Positions 8,813 to 16,133 of a DNA stretch of 40,382 nt are shown here, piece by piece. Location of the stretch: the NCBI GenBank assembly GCA_002294045.1, contig DBEP01000048.1, positions 1 through 40,382 of the forward strand. Direction: 5' to 3'. The notes under the pieces are model-generated. The model worked only from the letters and a program-made list of their open reading frames with translations, did no database searches and was not told the origin of the DNA. Within the stretch, counting starts at the first letter, position 1; every line of letters starts with the position of its first letter. The DNA comes from Lachnoclostridium sp. UBA903 (GTDB lineage Bacteria > Bacillota > Clostridia > Lachnospirales > Lachnospiraceae). The translations under genes were made by a program, and so were the position numbers.

Positions 8813-9074
8813 ATTACACCTCTGGATTCTATTTGTCTTTCATTAATAAGTTATTACAAATTATACCACTCTTTTTAGTACAAAGAAAGAAATAACTTCC
8901 CCTTTGGCGGAAAGTTTTTCTGGATTAACAGTGAAAAAAGATTTTTGCAATCAGCAATCAATCAATTTATTTATTGCATGGATTGGCAATTCAGATTTTT
9001 TGACAGATACAAATCATCAACGAAAACTTTGCGCCCAGGAAATCTTTATCATGTGATTATTTTATATATGAAAA

Positions 9075-9116
9075 AAGCTACATTTCATTAGTTTATTACC
9101 AATAAATATGTAGCTT
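9075..9116. repeat. 9-bp inverted repeat in the 8813-9465 gap
   Basis: AAGCTACAT and ATGTAGCTT flank a 24-base AT-rich loop. It could be a weak terminator or the end of an old insertion. No T-tract follows in a decisive way on either strand. The rest of the stretch 8813-9074 is AT-rich and shows no gene. Confidence 0.35.
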
Positions 9117-9129
9117 ATAACTTGTGTCA

Positions 9130-9365
9130 TCCGGTCGAAAATAGATGTAGTCTTTGATGCGCGAACTTGGGGGGCGGCCTCGTCGGCTGGTGTAAGTGTT
9201 CATAACGAAAAACTAGGAAACCTGCATAAAATAAGGTTTTACGACTACAAGCAACGCCGGAATCAAATGCGAAGTAGATCCAGCGTCACACTGGTGCCGA
9301 TAACCATAAGGGGCATGGAAAGACCCTGTATTTATACAGGGTTGCAGCCATCAGCGATGTTTACC
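9130..9365 (+). other. non-coding, GC-richer, structured-looking segment, possible group II intron relic
   Basis: This stretch has no usable reading frame, is more GC-rich than its surroundings, and carries short hairpins, including a near-perfect ACCCTGTAT/ATACAGGGT at 9323-9342. Its texture (CTCGTCGGCTGGTGTAAG, AACTAGGAAACC, GGTGCCGATAACCATAAGG) resembles the 5' domain I of a bacterial group II intron as I remember such sequences. No reverse transcriptase, domain V or precise GTGYG end can be shown. Treat the intron idea as a guess; what is seen is a conserved-looking RNA-like block between a GNAT gene and a decayed DsbA gene. Confidence 0.25.
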
Positions 9366-9465
9366 TATCATTAAAACTATTATTTATTTTCGATTTACGT
9401 GGAATGCCATTGTAGCTAACTACGGCAGAAGATTTTAGCATACAGGGAAAAAGGAATAAAATCGA

Positions 9466-9782
9466 TCATTCGCACTCCATTTTTCCGTTGTCCAGTCGGC
9501 AGGAGGCTCCATTGGAGGCGAATCGGCTTTCCTTCATTTCTTTAGCGGAAGCTTTAATTGCATCTATAATTTTCGTAAGGGGCTGTGCACCGCTGACCGG
9601 AGGCTTCTCGTTGATGACAAGGCAGGGAACGCTACGAATGTATACTGCCCCGCCACCCGGAAATCGTTTTCCACGGCTTTCTTTGTTTCATTGCTTTCAT
9701 AGTGCTGTTTCTATTGTGTAAAATCTATAGTTGTTTCGCTGATAATATCGTCAATTACGTCCGGTTCCCGTTCTATTTTGCC
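9466..9782 (-). pseudogene. decayed DsbA/FrnE-family thiol oxidoreductase (C-terminal part)
   Basis: On the minus strand one frame gives KIEREPDVIDDIISETT, then a TAG, then KQHYESNETKKAVENDF and RVAGQYT. After a frameshift a second frame gives IRSVPCLVINEKPPVSGAQP and ends LDNGKMECE with the TGA at 9466-9468. Together these match the C-terminal region of DsbA-family (FrnE/2-hydroxychromene-2-carboxylate-isomerase-like) proteins: the helical linker, the V-P-C/F-x-V-I-N cis-proline strand and the SGAQP motif. The N-terminal half with the CxxC site is missing. One stop and one shift show it is not functional. It overlaps the 3' end of the VOC gene. Confidence 0.6.
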
Positions 9783-10140
9783 TTGGAAAAGAGCGAAGCT
9801 GTACCGACACCCCGTCCGGATCATAAACATAAAAATAGCGGGTCTGATCGCCCGGAGCTTGAATTTCGGACGGATTCAAGCCGTGTTCATGGGCAAGCCG
9901 GCGCATCTCATCCAATTTGTCCGTTTCAAAACAGATGAACATGCCCTGGCCTTCGAATGTCTGGCTTTGCGGTATATGAAGAAGTTCGATCTCCGTTTCG
10001 CCGTCGCCGTTCGTGAGAAAAGCAAGCTCTGCCGGTCCCGACTGAAAACGGCGGGAAACCGCCAGCCCCGTCATGATTTCATAAAACCAAATCGACCGCT
10101 CCAGATCCCTTACCCGGAAGGTTATATGTTTGATATGCAT
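9751..10140 (-). CDS. VOC-family (glyoxalase/bleomycin-resistance-like) protein
   Basis: A 129-residue single-domain vicinal-oxygen-chelate protein. It begins HIKHITFRVRDLERSIWFY, contains LAFLTNGDGETEIELLH and HICFE-like GMFICFETDKLDEM, and ends FYVYDPDGVSVQLRS, which gives the family's paired beta-alpha-beta-beta-beta units and H/E metal ligands. It could be a glyoxalase-like lyase or a drug-binding protein; sequence does not decide. The start at 10140 is favoured by GCGGAGG upstream and by the domain start; the frame is open 21 codons further upstream without a good signal. The last dozen residues (FPRQNRTGTGRN) probably come from read-through into the decayed DsbA sequence. Confidence 0.82.
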   Translation of the reverse strand: MHIKHITFRVRDLERSIWFYEIMTGLAVSRRFQSGPAELAFLTNGDGETEIELLHIPQSQTFEGQGMFICFETDKLDEMRRLAHEHGLNPSEIQAPGDQTRYFYVYDPDGVSVQLRSFPRQNRTGTGRN

Positions 10141-10203
10141 TAATCCAGCCTCCGCTCTTTTTAAAATTAAGATCAGTATAACATAATAAACGATATGATT
10201 CAA

Positions 10204-10508
10204 TAAGGATGGAAAAACTGCCCCCAGTTTTGAAAGCCCCCAAGTAAAACATAAGCGGAAGAAAAAAAATCAGCCGACCTATTTTTCCGGGGAAGTAAAT
10301 TTATACAATGTTTTTCGTATAAGAAAAAGACATAACTCTACCGCCCTTATGCAAGTATTGCCTGGATGGCTGAGGTATTTGGAGTCTATAACGAAATAAG
10401 AGCTACCACACAAAAGCAATGTGTAGCAGCCCAAATCAAGATTAGTCAGATTTTATTGGTAAGTTTTTTCGGGGGACATGCTTATTATCTTCCTAATGTC
10501 AATATCGG
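10204..10508. other. gap without a gene; one hairpin after the XRE gene
   Basis: No credible gene is seen. On the minus strand, downstream of the XRE gene, GCTACACA and TGTGTGGTAGC at 10402-10427 form a bulged hairpin followed by TCTTATTT, a possible terminator for that gene. Confidence 0.35.
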
Positions 10509-10823
10509 TCACTCGACTTCTTTTAGCAAATTTTCTGCTGAGATACCGTACAAATTTGCGAGAGCCAGAAGATTTGAAGTGCTTGGGTCAGAAGTGCCGC
10601 TTTCCCATTTTGATACGGCTTGCCGACTGACACCGATACTTTCTGCTACAAATTCCTGCGTCATTTTACAGCGAGTACGGTTTTCCTTTAGCGCTTCACC
10701 AAGCGACCTTGTTACCCTTTCTTTTTCCTTTCGCACGCTGCCAGAACGGATATACTTCAGAAGTGCTCGGATAACCAATATAACAAGGATGATGATAAGT
10801 GCCGCAATAGCAAGATAGATCAC
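10509..10823 (-). CDS. membrane-anchored XRE-family helix-turn-helix regulator (5' end probably frameshifted)
   Basis: A 104-residue product with an N-terminal transmembrane helix (about residues 3-24, IYLAIAALIIILVILVIRAL). A short basic linker follows, then a Cro/C1 helix-turn-helix: MTQEFVAESIGVSRQAVSKWESG, then a DPSTSNLLALANLYGIS helix. DNA binding at the membrane face is inferred. The only start in this frame is a GTG at 10823, 3 bases after GGAGG, which is too close. An ATG at 10858 with a proper GGAGG opens a 12-residue frame, MNISIPILIGGL, whose TGA overlaps this GTG. Adding one T in the TTT run at about 10824 would join both into one protein whose hydrophobic N-terminus is continuous. 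So this is either a recent frameshift or a leader-coupled restart. Confidence 0.75.
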   Translation of the reverse strand: MIYLAIAALIIILVILVIRALLKYIRSGSVRKEKERVTRSLGEALKENRTRCKMTQEFVAESIGVSRQAVSKWESGTSDPSTSNLLALANLYGISAENLLKEVE

Positions 10824-10858
10824 AAACCTCCAATTAAAATTGGAATGCTAATATTCAT
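10820..10858 (-). CDS. 12-residue leader frame overlapping the XRE start
   Basis: The ATG at 10858 lies 8 bases after GGAGG and reads MNISIPILIGGL, then TGA, overlapping the GTG of the XRE frame by two bases. The residues look like the natural N-terminus of the neighbouring membrane protein rather than an independent peptide. It is therefore listed mainly as evidence for a 1-base deletion. The alternative is a leader peptide with translational coupling. Confidence 0.4.
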   Translation of the reverse strand: MNISIPILIGGL

Positions 10859-11123
10859 TTTGTATGCCTCCTTTCTGGGAACAGCTTAACAGAAAATCCT
10901 TGTTGCCTAAACCAACTATCGCGCAAAAATCAGTTTCATTTCAGTTGCGTTTGAAATAAAGCTGATTTCAGATAGTGAATTATTAAATAATCCATAACTC
11001 AAGGTTATTCAATAAATTCATATTTATCTGTATAGCACAAATAATATTAATGTTCATGATACCATACTTTTCTACATTAAAAAAGACACAACTTCCCTGA
11101 ACGAAAAGCTATGTCTATTCTGA

Positions 11124-11207
11124 TGCAGTCGAAGAGACTTGAACTCTCACGAGGAAACCCTCACTAGAACCTGAATCTAGCGCGTATGCCAATTCCGCCA
11201 CGACTGC
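11124..11207 (-). tRNA. tRNA-Leu (anticodon CAG)
   Basis: The 84-nt minus-strand sequence folds as a class II tRNA. The acceptor stem is GCAGTCG with CGACTGC plus A73, followed by D-arm GCG/CGC and anticodon stem CTAGA/TCTAG around loop TTCAGGT (anticodon CAG). The long variable arm is GAGG/CCTC, and the T-loop TTCAAGT. It reads CUG codons. No encoded CCA is seen. It shares its first 32 bases with the tRNA-Leu at 17988. Confidence 0.95.
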
Positions 11208-11291
11208 AAATTAGTAACGAATATATTTTACTACAAATTGCAGGAATGTCAAGTAAAATTCGATTAATTTATAAAATAAGTAAAATAAGGC

Positions 11292-12002
11292 TTACACAAT
11301 TAATTGAAACTGGTCTCCTAAAATTAACTGCTTCGAACGATGGATTTTCTGGCCGTCCGAATCGCAGACCGTGCTTTTTATGCAAAGCATAGGGTATCCT
11401 TCCTTAATGTTCAGATAGGTGGCTACATCAAAGGAAGCATATTCCATATCGATATATTTTCTGGAAACTCCAAAAGTAATTCCGTATTTATTCTTTAAAA
11501 TCTCATACATTGATTTATTATTTAAATCTTCTTGCAGCAAGAACGAGAATGAGGACGGGAAACGGGAATATTCTACGGAAATAGGAACATTGTCCGCATA
11601 CCGGATTCTCTCGATATTAATTACCTTATCGCCTGGCTGCAGGCCTAAATGCTGCTGATCCGAAAGGGTAGCGTCTTCAATAACACATTTTAATACTTTA
11701 GCGCCGGGGACTTTATTCTGTAATCTGCAGGTATCACTGAAACCTATGGTTTCTGCTACATTTTTTTTAAGCTTATCCTTTGAAATAAAGGTTCCTTTTC
11801 CCGGAATCCGTACCAAGTAACCCTCTGAAGTGAGGGACTCAAGAGCGGCGCGGACCGTTACACGGCTTACTTTATTAGCTTTACTCAGTTCTAATTCCGT
11901 AGGGAGTTTATCCCCCGGTTTGAGGGTACCATCCTGAATTGAATTTAAAATCTGGTCCTGCAACTGTTTATATAATGGTGAAGATTCTGAATGGTCTAGC
12001 AT
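11292..12002 (-). CDS. GntR-family regulator with UTRA effector domain (FraR/FrlR-like)
   Basis: A 236-residue HutC-subfamily regulator. Residues about 5-75 form the winged helix (SSPLYKQLQDQILNSIQDG, KLPTELELSKANKVSRVTVRAAL, GYLVRIPGKGTFIS). Residues about 85-235 form the UTRA sugar-binding domain (NIERIRYADNVPISVEYS, YGITFGVSRKYIDMEYA). In fra and frl loci a regulator of this kind represses the sugar-amine genes and is released by the phosphorylated substrate; here it is divergent from such an operon. The start at 12002 is chosen because GGAGG sits 8 bases upstream; the open frame reaches 12053 without a better site. Confidence 0.88.
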   Translation of the reverse strand: MLDHSESSPLYKQLQDQILNSIQDGTLKPGDKLPTELELSKANKVSRVTVRAALESLTSEGYLVRIPGKGTFISKDKLKKNVAETIGFSDTCRLQNKVPGAKVLKCVIEDATLSDQQHLGLQPGDKVINIERIRYADNVPISVEYSRFPSSFSFLLQEDLNNKSMYEILKNKYGITFGVSRKYIDMEYASFDVATYLNIKEGYPMLCIKSTVCDSDGQKIHRSKQLILGDQFQLIV

Positions 12003-12366
12003 TCGTTCTACCTCCGTATTTATAATTATTTTACTCCGGCATGTATTACTCATGTTATCCTGTCTTTATATTCTAATATAAAACAATTGGCAAAAAAAAT
12101 CTATACATTTATAAAAAAGAATCAGGATAAAAGGATAAACTATATTAAGAAGCCGATACCTGTTTTAAAAAATATATTTATTTGTAACACAGATAAACAT
12201 ATAACAAAACAATACATATGCTTGAATGATAGATTTTTATTTCTTAAAAATCCATACATAAGTCTGATACAAATAGTATTTCTATGATTATCATTTAAAT
12301 TTTTAGGCGAAATAAATAAATATACCTATAATGTTTTATCATATTTAGACAAAATTCAAATGTGTA

Positions 12367-12395
12367 TTGACAAATGTATTATTATGTATTATTAT
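12367..12395 (+). promoter_or_regulatory. sigma-A-type promoter of the fra-like operon
   Basis: TTGACA at 12367-12372, a 17-base spacer and TATTAT at 12390-12395 match the housekeeping consensus in all but one position. It lies about 75 bases before the start codon. Confidence 0.7.
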
Positions 12396-12418
12396 ATTCA
12401 TGTGACTAAGCAATACAA

Positions 12419-12428
12419 ATACCGGTAT
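12419..12428. promoter_or_regulatory. palindrome, candidate GntR operator 1
   Basis: ATACCGGTAT is a perfect 10-bp palindrome about 24 bases after the -10 box, where a repressor would block transcription. Assignment to the neighbouring GntR protein is inference. Confidence 0.35.
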
Positions 12429-12446
12429 AAAATAAAAAAATAGAAA

Positions 12447-12457
12447 TGTATCATACA
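12447..12457. promoter_or_regulatory. palindrome, candidate GntR operator 2
   Basis: TGTAT-C-ATACA is a perfect inverted repeat that touches the ribosome binding site (AAGGAG). HutC-type regulators with UTRA domains often bind TGTATA/TATACA-like sites, so this is the better operator candidate. Confidence 0.45.
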
Positions 12458-12470
12458 AGGAGAATTCAGT

Positions 12471-13445
12471 ATGGCAATAAAACAAATAATTGAAGAAATT
12501 GTAGCAGGCAAAAAAGAGGACGGCGGCATCAAGCAGGTGTATTATGTGGCCTGCGGCGGTTCATACGGTGCTTTTTACCCGGCTAAAACTTTTTTGGAAA
12601 AAGAAGCCTGTGAGATTAAAGTAGGTCTTTATAACAGCAATGAATTTGTATACAACCGGCCTAAGGCATTTGGAAAAAATTCGGTACTGGTTGTAGCTTC
12701 TCATAAAGGTAATACGCCTGAGACTGTGAAAGCGGCAGAAGCAGGTAAAGCAGCAGGAGTTCCGGTTATAGCATTGACATGGGTACCGGATTCCCCCATT
12801 ACAAAACACGCAGACTATGTAGTTGGTTATACCTTTGGTGATGATAAAGATATCGCCGGAGAAAAAACCATAGTTGCATTAATAACGGCAGTGGAAATAT
12901 TGAATCAGACGGAAGGCTATGAGAATTATGATAAGTTCCTGGACGGAGTGGCTAAAATTGACCGTATTGTTAAGCGGGCCTGTAAACATGTGGATAAAAG
13001 GGCGCTTGCATTTGCCAAAAACCACAAAGAGGATTCCGTAATCTATACCATAGCAAGCGGTGCCGGATATGGAGCAGCGTATATGGAAAGCATTTGCATC
13101 TTTATGGAAATGCAATGGATAAATTCCTCCAGTATACATTCCGGCGAATATTTCCACGGGCCGTTTGAAATTACGGATGCGGAGACTCCGTTTGTCATTC
13201 AGGTTTCGGAAGGAAGCACCAGACCTCTGGATGAAAGAGCATTAAAATTCCTTAACCAGTATGGAGGGAGGGTAGAAGTATTAGATGCTAAGGAGTTAGG
13301 CCTGTCTACTATTGACGGCTCTGTTATAGATTATTTCAATCATACTTTATTTAATAATGTTTACCCGGTTTATAACAAAGCTCTGGCATCTGAAAGGGAA
13401 CATCCTCTTACAACCCGCAGATATATGTGGAAAGTGGAGTATTAA
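12471..13445 (+). CDS. SIS-domain 6-phosphofructose-amino-acid deglycase (FraB/FrlB-like)
   Basis: A 324-residue two-SIS-domain protein. The first SIS domain holds YYVACGGSYGAFYPAK (near residue 25) and VLVVASHKGNTPETVKA; the second holds IYTIASGAGYGAAYMES. A Glu/His pair appears in HSGEYFHGPFEI at Glu226 and His229, where deglycases of this family keep their acid-base residues. The C-terminus RRYMWKVEY resembles the RRYYGGLVEY end of FrlB. The family cleaves the 6-phosphate of a fructosamine (fructose-asparagine or fructoselysine) to glucose-6-phosphate and the amino acid. AAGGAG lies 8 bases before the ATG. It leads an operon with a kinase and a Dcu-type transporter, which favours FraB over FrlB; the exact amino acid is not settled. 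Confidence 0.85.
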   Translation: MAIKQIIEEIVAGKKEDGGIKQVYYVACGGSYGAFYPAKTFLEKEACEIKVGLYNSNEFVYNRPKAFGKNSVLVVASHKGNTPETVKAAEAGKAAGVPVIALTWVPDSPITKHADYVVGYTFGDDKDIAGEKTIVALITAVEILNQTEGYENYDKFLDGVAKIDRIVKRACKHVDKRALAFAKNHKEDSVIYTIASGAGYGAAYMESICIFMEMQWINSSSIHSGEYFHGPFEITDAETPFVIQVSEGSTRPLDERALKFLNQYGGRVEVLDAKELGLSTIDGSVIDYFNHTLFNNVYPVYNKALASEREHPLTTRRYMWKVEY

Positions 13446-13485
13446 TGAATCAAAAACGAGACCTGTATTTTAGAGAGGTATTTGC

Positions 13486-14385
13486 ATGAAACAATATAAA
13501 GTAATTGGAATTGGGGATAATGTGGTAGATAAATATGTCCATCAGGGGATTATGTATCCCGGCGGAAATGCCTTGAATTTTTGCGCTTATGCTGTGATGT
13601 GCGGTATGGAGTCGGCCTACATCGGCAAATTCGGAAATGATAACGTTGCCGCATATATCCAAAAAGTACTGGATGAATTAGAAATAGACCGCAGCCGATG
13701 CCGGATATTCGAAGGGGAGAACGGTTACGCACGGGTAACACTAGAACAAGGTGACCGGGTTTTTCTTGGCTCCAATAAAGGAGGAATAGCAAAAGAGAGA
13801 GCATGGGATTTTACAGATGAGGATTTACAATTTATAAAAGAGTTCTCAGTAATTCATACCAGTTTAAACAGTTATATCGAGAGAGAGCTTAAAATTCTGA
13901 AAACCTGCGGAGTTCCCATTTCATTTGATTTTTCCGTGCGCTGGAATGATGAATATTTAGAACAGGTCTGCCCCGATGTGGATATTTCCTTCCTCTCGTG
14001 CAGTAATCTAACGGAAAGTGAAAGAAAAAGGGAAATGTTAAAAGCGCAGAAATACGGTTCTGAAATTGTTGTGGGAACTGTAGGGGAAAATGGTTCATAC
14101 GCTCTTTATAAGGACAATTGGCTGTACCAGCCGGCTGTTTTAACGGATACGGTGGACACTATGGGAGCAGGTGATTCCTACCTGACAGCCTTTTTAGTTC
14201 AGATGATAAGAAGCTCTGAAGAAGGTAAGATTTTCTCCGGCAGCGATGAAGAGATGCAGAAGAAAATAAAAACCGGTATGGAAAGAGGAGCAATATTTGC
14301 CGCCGGAATCTGCCGCATAAACGGAGCGTTCGGTCATGGAACAGCAATATGCCAAGAGGATAATTTATGCCAGGGTATCCGGTGA
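13486..14385 (+). CDS. PfkB-family fructosamine kinase (FraD/FrlD-like)
   Basis: A 299-residue ribokinase-family protein. The N-terminus GIGDNVVDKYVHQGIMYPGGNALNFCAYA keeps the GDNxVD and GGNA(x)N sugar-binding elements found in fructoselysine kinase. The C-terminal TVDTMGAGDSYLTAFL holds the anion hole and the catalytic Asp230. It would phosphorylate the imported sugar-amine at C6 to make the substrate of the SIS deglycase 40 bp upstream. AGAGAGG precedes the ATG. The C-terminal stretch between about residues 245 and 262 (charged, EEGKIFSGSDEEMQKK) is longer than in E. coli FrlD. Confidence in the kinase family is high; substrate choice is inferred from context. Confidence 0.88.
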   Translation: MKQYKVIGIGDNVVDKYVHQGIMYPGGNALNFCAYAVMCGMESAYIGKFGNDNVAAYIQKVLDELEIDRSRCRIFEGENGYARVTLEQGDRVFLGSNKGGIAKERAWDFTDEDLQFIKEFSVIHTSLNSYIERELKILKTCGVPISFDFSVRWNDEYLEQVCPDVDISFLSCSNLTESERKREMLKAQKYGSEIVVGTVGENGSYALYKDNWLYQPAVLTDTVDTMGAGDSYLTAFLVQMIRSSEEGKIFSGSDEEMQKKIKTGMERGAIFAAGICRINGAFGHGTAICQEDNLCQGIR

Positions 14386-14616
14386 AAAAAAGAAGTGTTC
14401 AATTGAGACAGCAGAGGATGTTATGTAAACACAGTAGGAGCCGGGGACTCTTGCATTGTGTATGGGGTTATTCTTAGAGTGTGTTTAAAAAATCATTGCG
14501 CCGTTCTGAACGCCCCAGGCATTTTTCAGACACACTCTAATGAATCAATACCACAGTATATGAAGCGTGGTAAAGCTATGGCAACAGAAACTGTCCGGCG
14601 AGTTAGTCTTTACTGA
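14386..14616 (+). pseudogene. relic of a second PfkB-family kinase (C-terminal end), split by a palindromic element
   Basis: From 14425 the sequence reads VNTVGAGDSCIVYGVIL, the anion-hole motif of PfkB kinases. After the 63-bp palindrome at 14476-14538 the same frame continues NESIPQYMKRGKAMATETV and ends RRVSLY at the TGA 14614-14616. This matches the C-terminal helix of the family (an A-x-x-x-G-x-x-A-x-x-T-V pattern). Just upstream another frame reads ETAEDVM; one missing base near 14424 would join it. The N-terminal three quarters of the gene are gone. It lies directly after the intact kinase, so it may descend from a duplicated or replaced fraD-like gene. Confidence 0.6.
14476..14538. 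repeat. 63-bp palindromic element (short copy of a MITE-like family)
   Basis: The ends AGAGTGTGTTTAAAAAAT and ATTTTTCAGACACACTCT are inverted repeats with two differences, and flanking TT/AA extend the pairing. The inner TCATTGCGCCGTTCTGAACG recurs, inverted, at 39578-39597 inside a 163-bp element. This copy looks like an internal deletion of that element and sits inside a kinase relic. Confidence 0.65.
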
Positions 14617-14687
14617 ATGTTATTGCGGGCAGAATCTAAATTTTGTATTACCTGATATAGAGTAAATTATGAAGGAGAGGGTATTTT

Positions 14688-16004
14688 ATGTTTTGGATTC
14701 AACTGTTAATTATTATTGTCCTGATATTTTTCGGCGCTAAAATTGGCGACGTATTTATGGGTCTGCTTGGCGGAGTAGGAGTTGCAATCTTTGTGTTCCT
14801 TTTTCATATCCAGCCTGCGTCTCCTCCCATTGATGTTATGTTAATTATCTTAGGCGTTGTACTTGCGGCATCTGCGCTGCAATCGTCGGGAGGACTTAAT
14901 TTCCTTGTTCACCTTGCGGAAAAAATGCTTCGGCAATCTCCCAAGCATATAACAATCATTGCTCCTGTGGTAGCCTGGCTGTTTACATTTATGGCGGGAA
15001 CGGGACATGTTGTGTATAGTTTACTGCCTATCATTAATGAACTTGCTATGGATAATGACATCAGGCCGGAACGGCCGATTTCAAACAGTATCATAGCATC
15101 CCAGCAGGCAATCACCTGTTCTCCGGTTTCAGCGGCGACGGCAGCTATGATTGGATTTATGGCTCCTTTGGGAGTAAATTTCGGCACCATTCTGGCTGTC
15201 TGCGTACCTGCAACTTTATTGGGTGTACTTGTAAGTGCGTTCAGTACAATGCGTATGGGCAAAGAACTTGCACAAGACCCGGAATACCAGCGGAGATTGG
15301 CAGAAGGACTGATTGTCCGGACAGAGAGAAAAGCAGAGAATAAAGAAACCTCAAAAGCTGCAAGAAGGTCCGTAATTATTTTTTTAATGGGTGTATTGGC
15401 AATTGTCATCATGGGTCTGTTTAAAGACCTGCGTCCTTCCTGGGAAGTGGACGGGGCGGTTACCAGCCTTTCCATGGCATATACTATTGAAATTATCATG
15501 CTGTTATGCGCCACTTTAATAATCGTTTTCTGCCGTCCGGCTATTGAAACCATACTTAGCGGTTCCATATTCAGGGCAGGGTCCCTTGCCATCGTATGTG
15601 CCTTTGGTTTAGCCTGGATGAGTAATACCTTTATATCCGGTCAAACAGATTTTATAAAGGAACATGTAGCCACCATTGTTAACCAATATCCCTGGATGCT
15701 TGCCGTTATCATGTTTGTCGTGGCGGCCCTAATCACAAGCCAGGGTTCCACAACCTTAATTATGATACCGATTGCCATAGCCCTGGGATTACCGGCTTAT
15801 ATCATAATAGGGGCATGGATGGCCGTAAATGCCAACTTCTTTTTGCCGGTGTCCTCCCAGTGCCTTGCCGCCATCTCTTTTGATACGGCAGGAACCACTA
15901 AGATTGGTAAATATGTATTAAATCACAGCTTTATGATACCCGGAATGATTAATATTATTGTTTCCGTAATAGCAGCTACATTAATCGGAAGCATTCTGAT
16001 ATAA
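14688..16004 (+). CDS. Dcu-family (DcuA/DcuB-type) membrane transporter, FraA-like
   Basis: A 438-residue integral membrane protein with about 10-12 hydrophobic helices. The N-terminus (IQLLIIIVLIFFGAKIGDVF), the AGTGHVVYSLLPIINELA segment and SQQAITCSPVSAATAAMIGFM closely follow DcuA/DcuB anaerobic C4-dicarboxylate carriers. In Salmonella the fructose-asparagine carrier FraA belongs to this same family. So in this operon the likely cargo is an Amadori compound such as fructose-asparagine or fructose-aspartate rather than fumarate. GAAGGAGAGGG lies before the ATG. A cytoplasmic loop around residues 185-235 is highly charged. The transport direction and cargo are inferred from the neighbouring kinase and deglycase. 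Confidence 0.87.
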   Translation: MFWIQLLIIIVLIFFGAKIGDVFMGLLGGVGVAIFVFLFHIQPASPPIDVMLIILGVVLAASALQSSGGLNFLVHLAEKMLRQSPKHITIIAPVVAWLFTFMAGTGHVVYSLLPIINELAMDNDIRPERPISNSIIASQQAITCSPVSAATAAMIGFMAPLGVNFGTILAVCVPATLLGVLVSAFSTMRMGKELAQDPEYQRRLAEGLIVRTERKAENKETSKAARRSVIIFLMGVLAIVIMGLFKDLRPSWEVDGAVTSLSMAYTIEIIMLLCATLIIVFCRPAIETILSGSIFRAGSLAIVCAFGLAWMSNTFISGQTDFIKEHVATIVNQYPWMLAVIMFVVAALITSQGSTTLIMIPIAIALGLPAYIIIGAWMAVNANFFLPVSSQCLAAISFDTAGTTKIGKYVLNHSFMIPGMINIIVSVIAATLIGSILI

Positions 16005-16133
16005 GCTGGACAGAAGATATGTATTAGAGATTGAAAAAGCCATGAGGATTCCGTTACATGGTTTGAAAAACACTTAGTAAATAACAGACAGATTTCTAAA
16101 ATATCATTCTATTAGGAAAGGAAAAATAATATT

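Larger units (their letters stand above)
12003..12470. other. AT-rich divergent promoter region between fraR-like and fraB-like genes
   Basis: Very AT-rich, with no credible gene. It carries the plus-strand promoter at 12367-12395 and two palindromes (12419-12428, 12447-12457). The part from 12003 to about 12300 should hold the promoter of the minus-strand regulator, but no clear -35/-10 pair could be singled out. Confidence 0.6.

Noticed and set aside
9488..9721. 77-residue plus-strand frame
   Set aside because: The opposite strand carries recognisable DsbA-family motifs, so this is a shadow of the pseudogene.
3544..10140. Chromosomal integron cassette array
   Set aside because: Gene content fits, but no attC-like imperfect palindromes with core sites recur between the genes and no IntI is present.
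10366..10818. 150-residue plus-strand frame
   Set aside because: It is antisense to the XRE regulator and has no protein-like pattern.
12087..12287. 66-residue frame in the AT-rich divergent region
   Set aside because: Lys/Ile/Asn-rich product typical of random AT-rich DNA, no ribosome binding site, and it occupies promoter space.
14909..15592. 227-residue minus-strand frame
   Set aside because: It is antisense to the Dcu-type transporter, whose hydrophobic codons create a long open frame on the other strand; no family features.
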